A stretch of 64,000 bases of DNA from a virus. A program made the translations under genes and the position numbers. How positions within the stretch are numbered: position 1 is the first letter of the stretch; each line of letters starts with the position of its first letter. Positions 9,893 to 19,499 of the stretch are shown in pieces. The notes under the pieces were generated by a model. The model saw only the letters and a list, made by a program, of their open reading frames with translations, was not told where the DNA came from and made no database searches. The DNA lies in the IMG/VR virus record IMGVR_UViG_3300031758_000036, positions 21,757 through 85,756 of that record. One strand, given 5' to 3'.

Positions 9893-10637
9893 TGCAGACA
9901 TGTCCGACGAAAATCAATCCGCACTTGAGATGGGTGCGACCAGCTCTGGAGAACGCAATATTCCAGATCCAGGTGATAACCGCAGTTATTCTGAAGAAGA
10001 AGTCCAAAACTTGCTGAAAGCTCTGAAATCGGAGCGCGAAGCTCGTAAAGTATACGAGAAAGAGGTAAAAGAAAAAGCAGCAATGCTTGAAAAATTTGCC
10101 GATATTCAGCCTGAAGAATATCGTAAATTACAAGAAGAAGTTGCCACTTCCGCAAGGGAGAAGGCCGCAGTAGAGGAACGGACTGCATTGCTGGAGGAGA
10201 AGTATGGCTCCCAGGCTGCAGAAGCAGCTAAGGCGCGAGATTCTGCTAATCGCGAACTGCAAGAATTCCGCAAGCGTTATGCGCTTGAAAAGGTATTCTT
10301 TGCTGCAGGCGGTCGGACTGATTCCGCTGATGGCGTATCTTTCTTTGATATGCTAGCAAATCAAATTGGTGCTCAATTCCGACTTGAAGTTGATGGCAGT
10401 ATTACTGTAGTCGACAATGCTGGTGATCCTGTGTTGGATAAAGAATCTGGCCGCCGATTGAACCCTGAAGATTACTTAGGTCAGTTCAAGACGCACCCGA
10501 TTTATGGTACCTTCTTCAAAGGTAACAAAGGTTCTGGTGCTGGTATTGGCTATGGCGGCACCGATACTGTTGGCATGACTGGTGAAGATTTGCACGCTCT
10601 CAGTCGTGATGAATTGTTCCAGCGTGCATTTGGCTGA
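9888..10637 (+). CDS. Capsid scaffolding protein
   Basis: About 249 residues directly upstream of the capsid gene. Residues 30-140 form a long, highly charged coiled coil (EEEVQNLLKALKSEREARKVYEKE ... LQEFRKRYALEKVF). The C-terminal part is more compact, with HPIYGTFFKG and a Gly-rich IGYGGTD linker, and ends LHALSRDELFQRAFG. Coiled coil plus a short C-terminal tail just before the major capsid gene is the standard arrangement of phage scaffolds, which template prohead assembly and then leave. I chose ATG over the GTG one codon earlier. A terminator follows. Confidence 0.75.
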   Translation: MPADMSDENQSALEMGATSSGERNIPDPGDNRSYSEEEVQNLLKALKSEREARKVYEKEVKEKAAMLEKFADIQPEEYRKLQEEVATSAREKAAVEERTALLEEKYGSQAAEAAKARDSANRELQEFRKRYALEKVFFAAGGRTDSADGVSFFDMLANQIGAQFRLEVDGSITVVDNAGDPVLDKESGRRLNPEDYLGQFKTHPIYGTFFKGNKGSGAGIGYGGTDTVGMTGEDLHALSRDELFQRAFG

Positions 10638-10663
10638 CAATAATTAAGCCATTATATACGAAA

Positions 10664-10687
10664 GCCGGCCCATTGGGTCGGTTTTTA
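10664..10687 (+). terminator. Rho-independent terminator after the scaffold gene
   Basis: CCGGCCC pairs with GGGTCGG (one G-T pair) across a three-base loop, followed by TTTTT. It separates scaffold and capsid transcription, so the capsid gene probably has its own promoter in the 145-base leader that follows. Confidence 0.75.
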
Positions 10688-10833
10688 TTGCATTTTTGGA
10701 ATCATAAGTTTGAGTACCCAGCCCTGAATTGGTTGAGATGACCGATCGGGGAGGGTCTAGCGCCAATGGATGAGACATCCAATCAGGCGATTTACCTTTC
10801 CTGTTCATTGTTCATCTATCCCTTTTAGGAATC

Positions 10834-11733
10834 ATGGCCTTAACTCTTGCTGAAGCTAAGAAGCATTCTAGCAACCCCCAGGAGCTTGCAATCGTTACCG
10901 AGCTTGCTGCTGGTCCCCTGCTGCAAAACCTGCCGTTCCGTGAAGTCCAAGGCAACGGTCTGTTCTGGAAGCGTGAGGAGTCCCTTGGTGATGTGGGCTT
11001 CCGTACGTTCAACGCTGGCTACACCGAAAGCTATGCCACCGTCAAGCAGCACAGCGAAGCGCTGAAACTGTTCGGTGGTGACATCAAGGTTGACCGCGCT
11101 ATCGTCGACCTGGAGGGCCCCGAGGCCCGCGCTTACCAGATCCAGTCCAAGACCCGCGCAATGCGCCTGGCTTTTGAAGGCCTGTTCATCAACGGTGACT
11201 CCAATACCACCGGCGCTGAATTCGATGGTCTGGCTGTGCGCCTGCCTGATGGTTCCAGCCAGTATATCGCGAACGCTGGTGCTCCTGCTGCCCTGGATAC
11301 CGGCGCCCTGGACGAAGCTATTGATGCTGTGGACGCCCAAGGCGGCCAGAAGTATCTGGTTATGTCCAAGTCGGCCCGTCGTCATCTGAGCAAGGTGGCT
11401 CGCGCCAATGGTCAAATCGACATCGAGCGCAACGATTTCGGTTACCAGCAACTGTTCTACGGTGGCATTCCGGTGCTTGAGCTGGACCGCGACCATCAGA
11501 ACGTGGCCATCCTGGATAGCGATCCTACTGATCAATCGATCTATGTGGTTGCTTTCGGCAATGACCTGCTGACCGGTCTGCAGAACGGTGGCCCTCAGGT
11601 GCGTGACCTGGGTGAAGCAACCGATTCGCCGGTCCTGGTGACCCGCGTTGAATGGTACTGCGGGGTGGCTTTGATAAATGGCCGAGCTGCTGCACGTCTC
11701 GCCAACGTCAACGCAACTGCTGCTATCGCCTGA
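10834..11733 (+). CDS. Major capsid protein (HK97-like fold)
   Basis: 299 residues with the hallmarks of a Gp5/encapsulin-like capsid: an N-terminal arm, LPFREVQGNGLFWKREESLGDVGFRT, an EAL-type helix at EALKLFGGDIKVDRAIVDLEG, a LAFEGLFINGDSNTTGAEFDGL segment, and a C-terminal ALINGRAAARLANVNAT. It follows the scaffold gene and is bracketed by terminators. GC content and codon choice are visibly higher than in neighbouring genes, as expected for the most abundant virion protein. RBS AGGAAT sits before the ATG. Confident call. Confidence 0.9.
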   Translation: MALTLAEAKKHSSNPQELAIVTELAAGPLLQNLPFREVQGNGLFWKREESLGDVGFRTFNAGYTESYATVKQHSEALKLFGGDIKVDRAIVDLEGPEARAYQIQSKTRAMRLAFEGLFINGDSNTTGAEFDGLAVRLPDGSSQYIANAGAPAALDTGALDEAIDAVDAQGGQKYLVMSKSARRHLSKVARANGQIDIERNDFGYQQLFYGGIPVLELDRDHQNVAILDSDPTDQSIYVVAFGNDLLTGLQNGGPQVRDLGEATDSPVLVTRVEWYCGVALINGRAAARLANVNATAAIA

Positions 11734-11761
11734 TAAACCCAGTCTGGGACAGCGATCTAAC

Positions 11762-11785
11762 GAGCCCTTCGGGGCTCTTTTTTTT
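11762..11785 (+). terminator. Strong rho-independent terminator after the capsid gene
   Basis: GAGCCC pairs perfectly with GGGCTC around a TTCG tetraloop, followed by eight T residues. It is a textbook intrinsic terminator that ends the capsid transcript. Confidence 0.95.
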
Positions 11786-11846
11786 GACTAGTGGCAATGA
11801 TGAATAAATATTGGTATCATGTGGATGCGTCACTGCCATCAGCCAG

Positions 11847-12395
11847 ATGAGACCCCTTCCCGCATTGCCTCACATTAGTGTATTAAATGAATATCTTGAG
11901 ATTGATCCAGCCATACCCGCTGGATTAAGGTGGAAGACGAGGGCTTCAAAAAATACACGCATCGGATCACCAGCGGGCAGAAAGCATTCCAATGGCTACT
12001 GGGAAGTTAGGCTCCAGGGTGTGCTGTACAAAAGCTCAAGGATAATATATAAAATTTATAACAATGGAGAAGATCCTGGCCTGTTCGAGATAGATCACAT
12101 TGACAGGAACAAGGACAATAATGCTGGATGGAATCTTGTGCTTGCAACAAGAGCAGAACAGGCTCGAAATAAGACGGTTACGTCCAAGGCTGGTTTCAGG
12201 CATGTGGCTTTTGATGCTCGCACTCGCAGGTCTTCTGCTCCATGGATGAGTACAGTCTCATTTAGGGTTGATGGCGTCAGGAAAGCCAAATTCCTAGGCT
12301 ATTTCTTAAATCCATACGAAGCGGCAATTGCAGCTATCGTTTATAAACGTGAAAATGGTATCAGGTATGAATATGCTCCTGGAGGAGCGGTCTAG
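11847..12395 (+). CDS. HNH homing endonuclease with AP2-like DNA-binding domain
   Basis: About 182 residues from the ATG. The N-terminal half has an HNH_3-type core (YWEVRLQGVLYKSSRIIYKIYN, FEIDHIDRNKDNNAGWNLVLATRAEQARN), where DHIDRNKDNN carries the His/Asn metal-binding residues. The C-terminal half (GFRHVAFDARTRR ... FLGYFLNPYEAAIAAIVYKRENG) matches an AP2 DNA-binding fold. This is the usual architecture of free-standing phage HNH-AP2 endonucleases, which spread by cutting alleles that lack them. It sits alone between the capsid terminator and the fibre genes. An upstream in-frame TTG (nt 11811) is possible but less likely. Confidence 0.85.
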   Translation: MRPLPALPHISVLNEYLEIDPAIPAGLRWKTRASKNTRIGSPAGRKHSNGYWEVRLQGVLYKSSRIIYKIYNNGEDPGLFEIDHIDRNKDNNAGWNLVLATRAEQARNKTVTSKAGFRHVAFDARTRRSSAPWMSTVSFRVDGVRKAKFLGYFLNPYEAAIAAIVYKRENGIRYEYAPGGAV

Positions 12396-12410
12396 AACTT
12401 GGCAAACTAG

Positions 12411-12419
12411 GAATCATCA
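12411..12419 (+). promoter_or_regulatory. GGNAANCTA box (copy ahead of a fibre gene)
   Basis: GGCAAACTA lies 24 bases before a second copy (GGAAAACTA) and 52 bases ahead of the next start codon. Between the copies, TTTCCG and CGGAAA can pair across a TCTA loop. Confidence 0.4.
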
Positions 12420-12434
12420 CGTATTTCCGTCTAC

Positions 12435-12443
12435 GGAAAACTA
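12435..12443 (+). promoter_or_regulatory. GGNAANCTA box 28 nt before a fibre gene start
   Basis: GGAAAACTA followed by ATGGGATT. The same box sits 27-29 nt before several other start codons, which suggests a late promoter element or a translation signal specific to this phage. Confidence 0.5.
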
Positions 12444-12462
12444 ATGGGATTGAAGTGCCTCA

Positions 12463-13302
12463 GTGATTTTATCGTCTTCTGATATCTTCAGGATTTTATC
12501 CAGCGATCCGGTAATACGGGTATCTGCGCGTGTAAAGATTGTAGATACCAGGCCACCGATTGAGACTGCCGATAGCACTGTAATCTATATTGCAAAATAT
12601 CCGATCGTTTCTGATTTCCAGGCAGTATGGACTGTTTGGATTGCTGATAATTCTAACGAACCGCTTGATTTAATACTAGCACAACTCAAGCGTTTACTGC
12701 CTGGTTTTCAAATAACAGATAACGGTATTATTGTAAAAGCAACTGTTACAGAATTAAAATCAGCAAATACCGAGACAGCTCCTGTTATACCGGCTAAACA
12801 AGACCAGGGCCTGCTCAGCTCTTTACAAGCAAAATTTGATGAGCTAAAGCAGTCAATAGAAGACCGAATGCTGCTGGTTGGCCCCGGCAGGGCTGGCAAA
12901 GAAGGTATTCCTGGTCGCGATGGTGCAAATGGCAGCGATGGCAAAGACGGGAGAGACGGGAAGGATCTAATAGCCACTGACGCTGAGCTAGATGACCTGA
13001 AAGATGTATTCACGACTGATGCGCAACGCGGTCAATTTTTAATGTTTGATGGCGCCTCATGGGTTGCCAGGTTTGTACCGCAAATCATCAGAGCTAGTGG
13101 TGGCGGTGGTGGCGGTGGAACAGGTGGCGGTATCGAAGAAGCGCCACTTGATGGTAACTATTATGTCAGACAAAATGGTCAATGGGTCAACCTAGTTGAT
13201 GCATTGGCTGATCTTGGCAATATCGATGCTGGCGACTTCACGACTGGTGTTGCTGATACAAATAATTCCAGTCAATTTGATGGTGGGGACTTCAGTCCAT
13301 AA
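12463..13302 (+). CDS. Tail-fibre-associated protein with short collagen-like segment
   Basis: 279 residues from a GTG. Residues 1-105 form a mixed alpha/beta N-terminal domain containing VSARVKIVDTRP and LILAQLKRLLPGFQITDNG. A short collagen-like stretch at about 145-168 (GRAGKEGIPGRDGANGSDGK) is followed by a DLKDVFTTDAQRGQFLMFDGASWVAR phrase often seen in fibre stalk repeats, then a Gly-rich hinge and a C-terminal end. I infer a fibre connector or short fibre. The next gene follows after 29 bases that carry another GGNAANCTA box. Confidence 0.6.
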   Translation: MILSSSDIFRILSSDPVIRVSARVKIVDTRPPIETADSTVIYIAKYPIVSDFQAVWTVWIADNSNEPLDLILAQLKRLLPGFQITDNGIIVKATVTELKSANTETAPVIPAKQDQGLLSSLQAKFDELKQSIEDRMLLVGPGRAGKEGIPGRDGANGSDGKDGRDGKDLIATDAELDDLKDVFTTDAQRGQFLMFDGASWVARFVPQIIRASGGGGGGGTGGGIEEAPLDGNYYVRQNGQWVNLVDALADLGNIDAGDFTTGVADTNNSSQFDGGDFSP

Positions 13303-13304
13303 CA

Positions 13305-13313
13305 GGAAAACTA
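13305..13313 (+). promoter_or_regulatory. GGNAANCTA box 27 nt before the long fibre gene
   Basis: GGAAAACTA followed by ATCTGATT, almost identical to the copy ahead of the preceding gene. Confidence 0.5.
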
Positions 13314-13331
13314 ATCTGATTCACAAAAAAT

Positions 13332-15995
13332 ATGACCACACCTTCGCCCAGGAATCCAATCAGAATTGCCCGTGGTCTGTATGCAGATCTACTGGCTTCT
13401 GTAGCTGATCTGGGTGAAGGCGAGATTTGTTTTGCACAAGATCAGGATACGTTATATGTAAAAGAGAATGGTGTACTGACGCTGGTTTCTGGTGGCGTCA
13501 GCTCTACGCTGGTCAGGGAGATTGCTGGCATTGATCAAACTGGCGAACCGATGGGTCACGCCAATCGTTCGGACAGTGGTATTTCTTTTGATAGCGGTTC
13601 ACGTATATTTACGATTGAACCTGTTACTGCATCGTTTGATGTATGGTGCCGTGGGATCAAGTATACATACGTCAGTGCGCAATCGATAACGATTCCCGAT
13701 ACGACCGGCCTGTATTATGTATATTTTGACGAAGACGGTGATCTGCAGTACCAGACATCGTTCTTTGATCTGGAATATCAGGCACCCACTGCTTATATTT
13801 ACTGGAATGCGGATACAAATCAAGCAGTGTATTTTGGCGATGAGCGTCATGGCATTGTGCTTGATTGGCAGACGCATGAATACCTGCACAGGACACGTGG
13901 TGCTGCGTTTGCAAGAGGTCTGGAGCTAGTCGCCTATACAGTACTTGGCGGCGGTGCCGTAAATACAGATGCGCAAGTCAGCCTAGAAAACGGTGTATTC
14001 TTTGACGAAGATATCCAAGTAGATATTATTCACTCTGCCGACCCCGTCGCCAATACGTGGCAGCAGGACTTGCAGGGACCTGGACTGATTCCTGTTTTAT
14101 GGAGAAATGCTACTTCGTGGACACTTGATGCCGCTTCAGAATATCCCCTGAAAGCCGGCACTCTCAGGCCGCAATATAACCTAGAAGGAATTGGCGGATC
14201 ATGGAGCACGGTCGATGCCGATAGTGGTAAGTATATTTGCGTATTTCTTATTGCAACAAACAATTTAAATCATCCAGTTGTCTCTATTCTTGGCCAGACG
14301 CAACATAATAATATAGCCAGTGCGCAAACCGAGACTTGGTCTACGCTTGATTTAACTGGATTCCCTTCGCTTGAATTCAGACCGCTGTACCAACTGATTT
14401 ATCAGTGTGGTGCATATGGTAACGCAATATCTGCACGGCTCAGGGGTGTATCTGATCTCAGGTATACGCAAGCAGGCATCTCGATTACCGGCCAGGTGGG
14501 CGCCACTGGCCCCGTGGGGGCCACTGGTGCTATTGGCGCTACTGGTGCCACTGGTATTGGCGAAACGGGCCCTACGGGCGTCGAGGGCCCCACTGGCGTT
14601 ACTGGGCCGGTTGGTCCGACTGGCCCTATTGGCATTACGGGTCCAACGGGCGTTGAGGGGCCTACGGGTGCCAGCGGTCCGACTGGTCCGACTGGACCGA
14701 TTGGCATTACGGGCGCGACGGGCGTGGTTGGTCCTAGCGGACCTACGGGACCTACGGGACCAATTGGCATTACAGGTGCCACAGGTGTAGTTGGCCCAAG
14801 TGGACCCACTGGCCCGACCGGCCCAACTGGTCCGATTGGTATAACTGGGGCTACTGGCGTTGTTGGTGTTAGTGGCGCTACTGGTATCGAAGGACCGTCT
14901 GGACCGACTGGTCCGACTGGACCCATTGGGCCTACTGGTCCGATTGGTATAACTGGGGCCACCGGCGTTGACGGTCCAACTGGCCCAAGTGGACCGACTG
15001 GCCCGATTGGTTCAACCGGACCCACTGGTGTTGCTGGTATCAGTGCAAGCGGCCGTATTTGGTACTTTGCGCAGACTGCTTCTGATATTAGTGGCTACGA
15101 AACATTGCAACCCGATTCTCCTGATTCGGCTCCTCAGGATGACATGACAGCAGTCACCACCAGTTCCAGCGGCGAGGTTCTGATAAATGAATTCGTCACC
15201 GCTGTCGGCGACCCTGATCTCGAAGAACTGCCAACTGGTGAATATGAAATTCGTTTCTGGAGTTATGTGTCCAGTAATGATGGCGACACGCGGCTAGTGT
15301 TCCGTGTTTATAAGCGTGCAACGAGCGGTACTGAAACGCAACTATTCTATTTGGATTCGCCGGAAATTAACGCAACTGCAGCAAGTTATTACAATCAACT
15401 CCTGGTTAATACTCAACCAAATGTAATTGATCCGACTGATCGTATTGTAACAAAAGTATACGCAAAGACCACCAGTAGTAACAATATTACCGCGCACTTT
15501 GTGCATTCTGGTACGACGCCCAGCTCCTGGAGAACTGCTATTACGTTGGGCTATGTTGGCCCCCAGGGTGCCACCGGTCCAACTGGTGTTCAGGGTCCAA
15601 CTGGTCCGATTGGTATTACTGGAGCTACCGGCCCGGATGGTTCAACTGGTCCCACCGGTGCAGATGGTCCCACTGGCCCCAGCGGGGTCATTGGGGTTTC
15701 TGGCGCCACTGGCGTTGTCGGAGTAACCGGCGCTACTGGCGTCGTAGGTGTTACTGGTGCGACTGGCGTTGTCGGTGAAACCGGTGCAACTGGCGTCGTT
15801 GGTATTACTGGCGCCACGGGCGTTGGTGGCGTTACAGGTGCAACTGGTCCGATTGGCATTACAGGCCCCAGCGGTGTCATAGCAGATGGCGACAAAGGAG
15901 ATATAACTATTTCTGGTAATGGTACACTGTTAAAAGTTAACCCGGTCGTCTACGGCCGAGTCCTCGCTGCCCAGTACGGCGCAGCAATGCCCTGA
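13332..15995 (+). CDS. Long collagen-like tail fibre protein
   Basis: 887 residues. The N-terminal 385 residues form a beta-rich attachment and stalk domain ([39 protein letters not shown] is a common fibre opening; phrase split here only by description). Residues about 388-570 and 743-850 are Gly-X-Y repeats dominated by [15 protein letters not shown] and GITGATG, which fold as a collagen-like triple helix. A beta-sandwich domain lies between them (570-742). The Y position is mostly Thr, as in glycosylated bacterial collagen-like filaments. The likely role is a trimeric host-recognition fibre. The glycosyltransferase-methyltransferase two genes downstream could modify it. Confidence 0.8.
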   Translation: MTTPSPRNPIRIARGLYADLLASVADLGEGEICFAQDQDTLYVKENGVLTLVSGGVSSTLVREIAGIDQTGEPMGHANRSDSGISFDSGSRIFTIEPVTASFDVWCRGIKYTYVSAQSITIPDTTGLYYVYFDEDGDLQYQTSFFDLEYQAPTAYIYWNADTNQAVYFGDERHGIVLDWQTHEYLHRTRGAAFARGLELVAYTVLGGGAVNTDAQVSLENGVFFDEDIQVDIIHSADPVANTWQQDLQGPGLIPVLWRNATSWTLDAASEYPLKAGTLRPQYNLEGIGGSWSTVDADSGKYICVFLIATNNLNHPVVSILGQTQHNNIASAQTETWSTLDLTGFPSLEFRPLYQLIYQCGAYGNAISARLRGVSDLRYTQAGISITGQVGATGPVGATGAIGATGATGIGETGPTGVEGPTGVTGPVGPTGPIGITGPTGVEGPTGASGPTGPTGPIGITGATGVVGPSGPTGPTGPIGITGATGVVGPSGPTGPTGPTGPIGITGATGVVGVSGATGIEGPSGPTGPTGPIGPTGPIGITGATGVDGPTGPSGPTGPIGSTGPTGVAGISASGRIWYFAQTASDISGYETLQPDSPDSAPQDDMTAVTTSSSGEVLINEFVTAVGDPDLEELPTGEYEIRFWSYVSSNDGDTRLVFRVYKRATSGTETQLFYLDSPEINATAASYYNQLLVNTQPNVIDPTDRIVTKVYAKTTSSNNITAHFVHSGTTPSSWRTAITLGYVGPQGATGPTGVQGPTGPIGITGATGPDGSTGPTGADGPTGPSGVIGVSGATGVVGVTGATGVVGVTGATGVVGETGATGVVGITGATGVGGVTGATGPIGITGPSGVIADGDKGDITISGNGTLLKVNPVVYGRVLAAQYGAAMP

Positions 15996-16013
15996 CGTTC
16001 GCTTTTACCTCTC

Positions 16014-16466
16014 ATGGCCGCCAACACTTCCCCCATCTGGACGCTGACCCCCAACGTCTCGGGCGTTGACATTGCAACAACAGCCGCAAACGTCAATACC
16101 ACTGCTCCTGGCACCATCGGAACCAACTGCTTCCTAGCGTTCACCTCCGGCGCCGACGGCTCCTACCTACAAAAGGTTCGCTTCTCCTTTGTCTCAACCA
16201 CCAGTGTAATCTCCAGCGTTGCCACAACGCTTCAGGTTTACGTATCTACCATCAACACTGGCGCAACATCTGCGGCCAACACCGATCTAATCGTGAACGT
16301 ACAGGCCGCATCGCAAGCAATTCCAAACACATCAACAGCACCTTATGTAATCGAGATTCCCCTTAACTACGCAATCCCAGCCGCCAGGTATATTCTAGTC
16401 ACACAATCTGTTGCTCAAACCACCAATTCTAACTGGCAAGCAATGGTGATCGGAGGTAACTACTAA
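16014..16466 (+). CDS. Small tail-fibre-locus structural protein
   Basis: 150 residues, Thr/Ala-rich and beta-rich (TAPGTIGTNCFLAFTSGADGSYLQKVRFSFVSTT). It resembles small virion proteins that recur in fibre loci of environmental phages, with an N-terminal 'NxxPIWTLTPN' phrase and a jelly-roll-like strand pattern. The function is not established. Its stop overlaps the next ATG (TAATG), which suggests coupled synthesis with the glycine-rich protein downstream. Confidence 0.55.
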   Translation: MAANTSPIWTLTPNVSGVDIATTAANVNTTAPGTIGTNCFLAFTSGADGSYLQKVRFSFVSTTSVISSVATTLQVYVSTINTGATSAANTDLIVNVQAASQAIPNTSTAPYVIEIPLNYAIPAARYILVTQSVAQTTNSNWQAMVIGGNY

Positions 16467-17383
16467 TGCTTAATCTATTCAACATCCCAAAACCGCAAAA
16501 CGGTTTTGTTAGCGTATTTCCTGGTTTTGCAAACCCCAACCTTCAGTTTATTGCCTGGGAAAAGCCCGCTGGCATAGGCACGATCCGCATCATTTGTATT
16601 GGTGGAGGTGGAGGTGGCGGTGGCGGTTTTCCAGCGGCTACAGGAAACCGTGGCGGCGGTGGCGGTGGCGGTTGTGGTGGATTTACAACAGTAGAAATCC
16701 CTGCGGCTTTTTTGCCTGATGTCCTGTACGTTATGGCGGGTATTGGTGGCAACGGCGGCGCTTCTTCTACTACGGTTGGGACAGTAGGAACCAATGGCGT
16801 TGTGTCTACGGTTGCAACCTCACCAATGAATGGGGCAATTGTCTGCAGTGCTAATCCAGGGACTGGTGCTACACCAGCGGCCACAGCAACAACTGTTGGA
16901 GGTGCAGGAAGTTCCGCCTCTGTGACCAGTCTCTTTACCTGTAGGCTTGCTGGATTGGGAACTATCTTTACTTACGGTGGGCAAAATGGCGGCGCAGGCG
17001 GCGCAGTTGCTGGTGGAGCTGGTGGCACAATCGCTTACCCCACAACTGGATTGTGGTTGTCCGCTGGCGCAGGCGGCGGCGGCGGCGCAGGCGGCGCAGG
17101 TGGTAATATCACAAACCCCGGTTTTAACCTTTTTACAACTTTGTCAGGAGGAGCCGGCGGCGCAACTCCGGGCAACGGCTCTCCAGGAGTTGAATTGCAA
17201 ACTCCGCTGATCGCCAGCGGCGGATCAGGCGGCGGTGCCAACAGCGGCAACGGTCGCGGCGGCGATGGTGGCAACGGCGGCTTCGGCTCTGGTGGCGGAG
17301 GTGGCGGTGCAGGTGGCACCACAGGCGGTGGTGGTGCCGGCGGTAACGGCGGCCCCGGCCTGGTGCTGATCTACTCCTGGTAG
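16466..17383 (+). CDS. Glycine-rich tail fibre tip or adhesin protein
   Basis: 305 residues with runs such as GGGGGGGGGFPAATG and SGGGGGGAGGTTGGGG. The pattern resembles polyglycine-II sandwich domains of phage fibre tips and adhesins (for example the glycine-rich S16 adhesin), in which short Gly-rich strands pack as a brush and specificity lies in loops. The opening (NGFVSVFPGFANPNLQFIAWEKPAGIGTIRIICIGGGGGGGG; described, family-typical 'F..PG..TF.VP.GV..I.V...GGGGG') marks the 'glycine-rich domain' family. It is coupled to the preceding gene. Role in receptor binding is inferred. Confidence 0.65.
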   Translation: MLNLFNIPKPQNGFVSVFPGFANPNLQFIAWEKPAGIGTIRIICIGGGGGGGGGFPAATGNRGGGGGGGCGGFTTVEIPAAFLPDVLYVMAGIGGNGGASSTTVGTVGTNGVVSTVATSPMNGAIVCSANPGTGATPAATATTVGGAGSSASVTSLFTCRLAGLGTIFTYGGQNGGAGGAVAGGAGGTIAYPTTGLWLSAGAGGGGGAGGAGGNITNPGFNLFTTLSGGAGGATPGNGSPGVELQTPLIASGGSGGGANSGNGRGGDGGNGGFGSGGGGGGAGGTTGGGGAGGNGGPGLVLIYSW

Positions 17384-17436
17384 CACAGATCTAATGTACT
17401 CATGATCATATTCATGCCCATCAACAGGCATGTCTG

Positions 17437-19074
17437 ATGACCGCTATACTGCAAATAGACTCAAGCCCATACATGCGCCTGCATCTGGTCGGCATATTCC
17501 ATACGCAGCACAAGGCGTCGTTTAGCCACTGCGCATTCACCGGGAAGGCATTACGCTTTCCAAAGATGATGCAGAAGTATGGATATCATATTATTGAATA
17601 CAGCAACGAAGGATCCGAAAGCACGGCAGATGAGAAGGTCGTAATTCTGGATAATGCCCAATTCGAGAATCTGTATGGATCTCGCAAGAAGTCCGATTTC
17701 TTTGGTGATAATGCAACAATCGGCAGCGATGGTCACAGGCTGTTTGAAGAGAAGCTAGTGGTTGAGATGCAGAAACGCATCCAGCCCGGTGACATCGTGT
17801 GCCATCCTTTTGGTCACGCTCACCAAATCCTGATGTCCGTATTCAGTAATAATCGCCATGTCGAGACGGGCATTGGTTATCCGACATTGATGCCTGACAG
17901 TTTCAGGATATTTGAAAGCTATGCCTGGATGCACTACCACCAGGGTAAAGAAGGCCGGAATGGACGTAACTATGAATGGGTAGTACCAAATTATTATGAC
18001 CTGGATGATTGGAAGCCGAAATACAAGCATGGCGAGTATCTGGCGTTCCTGGGACGGATTACTTCACTGAAGGGTATTGACACCATCAGGGCAATTGCCG
18101 ACTACAGTGAATACCCAATCGTCCTGCACGGCCAAGGTGATCCATCGCAATGGCAGCATCCGATGATCGAGTATCGGGGGCCAATCAGCGGACGCAAGCG
18201 AAGCGAGTTCCTGGGTGGTGCCAGGGCGCTACTTGCTCCTACGGTGTTCACTGAACCGTTCTGTGGAATGGCAGTGGAGGCAATGCTGTGTGGTACGCCG
18301 GTGATTTCTGTCAACTACGGGGCCATGACCGAAACCGTGCAACCTGGCATGGGCTTCCGTTGTCATACACTACAGGATTGGCTTGATGCTATTGATGATG
18401 TTGGAACGCTTAATCGAACATTTATTGCAAAAACAGCCCGCGCTAAGTATAGCCTAGAGGCTTGCGGTGCTAAATATGACAAGATATTCAAACAACTGAG
18501 TGACCTGGATAAGCGGGGCTGGTACGAAGTTGATCGAATTAACTTCTATCAGATCGAGGCTGAAGAAGGTCCATTTGCTAAGCGATTGGCGGAATGGATC
18601 GATTCGATGTACGAACCAATGGAAGTCCTGGATGTTGGCTGCGGTCCTGGTATCTATGTTGACGCATTGGTGGAACAAGGTATTGCCGCTGTTGGTATTG
18701 ACATTGATCCCAGGATTAAAAACAAAGATTATATCGTTCAAGAGTCATTATTTGATACCAAACGCAGTTCCGAGCTGGTGCTTTGTCTGGAGGTGGCGGA
18801 ACACATTGATCCGAAGTTATCTGATGATATCGTATCCAGTATTGTCGGTACCATTAGACCTGGTGGAACTTTGATCTGGTCAGCGGCACATCCAGGACAA
18901 GGTGGCATTGGTCATATCAATTGTCAGCCAAAAGAATACTGGGAAGACCTGTTCTTGTCCAGTGGGCTTGTTCGAAATCTGACGGAAGAAGAAGTAATGG
19001 TCAATCACATTAAATCCGGTTACCACATGGGATGGTTTATTCAAAATGGTATGATCTTCACAAAGCCAAAGTAG
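17437..19074 (+). CDS. Fused glycosyltransferase (GT-B, family 4-like) and SAM methyltransferase
   Basis: 545 residues. Residues 1-355 form a GT-B glycosyltransferase: LAFLGRITSLKGIDTIRA is the typical nucleotide-sugar domain entry, and TEPFCGMAVEAMLCGTPV carries the E-x7-E motif (E273, E281), followed by VNYGAMTETV. Residues 360-545 form a class I methyltransferase with motif I VLDVGCGPG at about 397, acidic GIDIDP at about 421, and CLEVAEHIDP. It would transfer a sugar and methylate the sugar or its target. It lies between the two collagen-like fibre genes, so fibre glycosylation is a plausible job. Lipopolysaccharide modification is the alternative. Confidence 0.8.
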   Translation: MTAILQIDSSPYMRLHLVGIFHTQHKASFSHCAFTGKALRFPKMMQKYGYHIIEYSNEGSESTADEKVVILDNAQFENLYGSRKKSDFFGDNATIGSDGHRLFEEKLVVEMQKRIQPGDIVCHPFGHAHQILMSVFSNNRHVETGIGYPTLMPDSFRIFESYAWMHYHQGKEGRNGRNYEWVVPNYYDLDDWKPKYKHGEYLAFLGRITSLKGIDTIRAIADYSEYPIVLHGQGDPSQWQHPMIEYRGPISGRKRSEFLGGARALLAPTVFTEPFCGMAVEAMLCGTPVISVNYGAMTETVQPGMGFRCHTLQDWLDAIDDVGTLNRTFIAKTARAKYSLEACGAKYDKIFKQLSDLDKRGWYEVDRINFYQIEAEEGPFAKRLAEWIDSMYEPMEVLDVGCGPGIYVDALVEQGIAAVGIDIDPRIKNKDYIVQESLFDTKRSSELVLCLEVAEHIDPKLSDDIVSSIVGTIRPGGTLIWSAAHPGQGGIGHINCQPKEYWEDLFLSSGLVRNLTEEEVMVNHIKSGYHMGWFIQNGMIFTKPK

Positions 19075-19080
19075 CCAATT

Positions 19081-19151
19081 GGCAAACTAGGTCTAACTGA
19101 TGGCGCCTTTTGGGTAACGCGCTACCTTGGACTTTGGTATAAGCGATCCAG
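19081..19151 (+). pseudogene. Remnant left by deletion in a duplicated fibre module
   Basis: This stretch begins with a GGCAAACTAG box like that at 19500 and ends with ACTTTGGTATAAGCGATCCA, nearly identical to the 3' end of the 107-residue gene at 19529-19852 (TTTTGGCATAAGCGATCC). The middle of that gene is missing here. It looks like an older copy of the downstream module from which the small gene was deleted. Confidence 0.6.
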
Positions 19152-19424
19152 ATGCCCGATCCAGCTCCGATTGTTAACAGCACAGTGCTAGAAGTAGTAC
19201 TGAATGTTACATCGGCAGGAAATGTTAATGTAAGTACTGTCGTACAACAGGCGGCATCAAGTGTCGTAACCGCTGGCGATATAGATATCATTGAATTACA
19301 ACCCGAATCAGTAACAGAAACTTTGGCAGTTGATGGGGCTAATCCACAGGGTAGTCCTGCGACATTGGTAACAATGTCTGTACAATCCAATGTACTGACG
19401 CTGGTGCCTACACAGTTGGTGTAA
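19152..19424 (+). CDS. Fibre N-terminal module paralogue without a collagen-like shaft
   Basis: 90 residues. The sequence MPDPAPIVNSTV ... GDIDIIELQPESVTETLAV aligns with the start of the long fibre at 19845 ([12 protein letters not shown] ... [19 protein letters not shown]), and the point where the long fibre begins its collagen repeat reads GANPQGSP here. It therefore looks like a truncated paralogue of the fibre anchor. It may still be translated as a short virion or capping protein, or it may be decaying. The ATG overlaps the remnant of the small-gene 3' end exactly as in the intact module. Confidence 0.5.
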   Translation: MPDPAPIVNSTVLEVVLNVTSAGNVNVSTVVQQAASSVVTAGDIDIIELQPESVTETLAVDGANPQGSPATLVTMSVQSNVLTLVPTQLV

Positions 19425-19499
19425 GACTTTTGACAGCACTGTGATAACTGCAGTCATCAGCAATCACGTTCATTTGAGCATATACGATAATAGTCAATT

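Noticed and set aside
10840-11535. Minus-strand ORF of 231 residues inside the capsid gene
   Set aside because: Antisense of a GC-rich, strongly coding gene with clear capsid blocks. The translation is unlike any natural protein pattern.
12411-12443. Rho-independent terminator between 12411 and 12443
   Set aside because: TTTCCG/CGGAAA can pair but no T-run follows. I kept the sequence as two GGNAANCTA boxes instead.
14402-15025. Long minus-strand ORF of Pro/Val/Gly repeats opposite the fibre gene
   Set aside because: It is the antisense of the Gly-X-Thr repeat. The composition follows from the plus-strand collagen code, and there is no independent start or neighbour supporting it.
14494-15890. 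CRISPR-like regular repeats
   Set aside because: The periodicity is the 9-bp codon pattern of a collagen-like protein. There are no spacers of uniform length, no leader and no cas genes.
17412-17431. Terminator between the glycine-rich gene and the glycosyltransferase gene
   Set aside because: CATGCC and GGCATG pair around eight bases, but no U-tract follows, so a functional terminator is doubtful.
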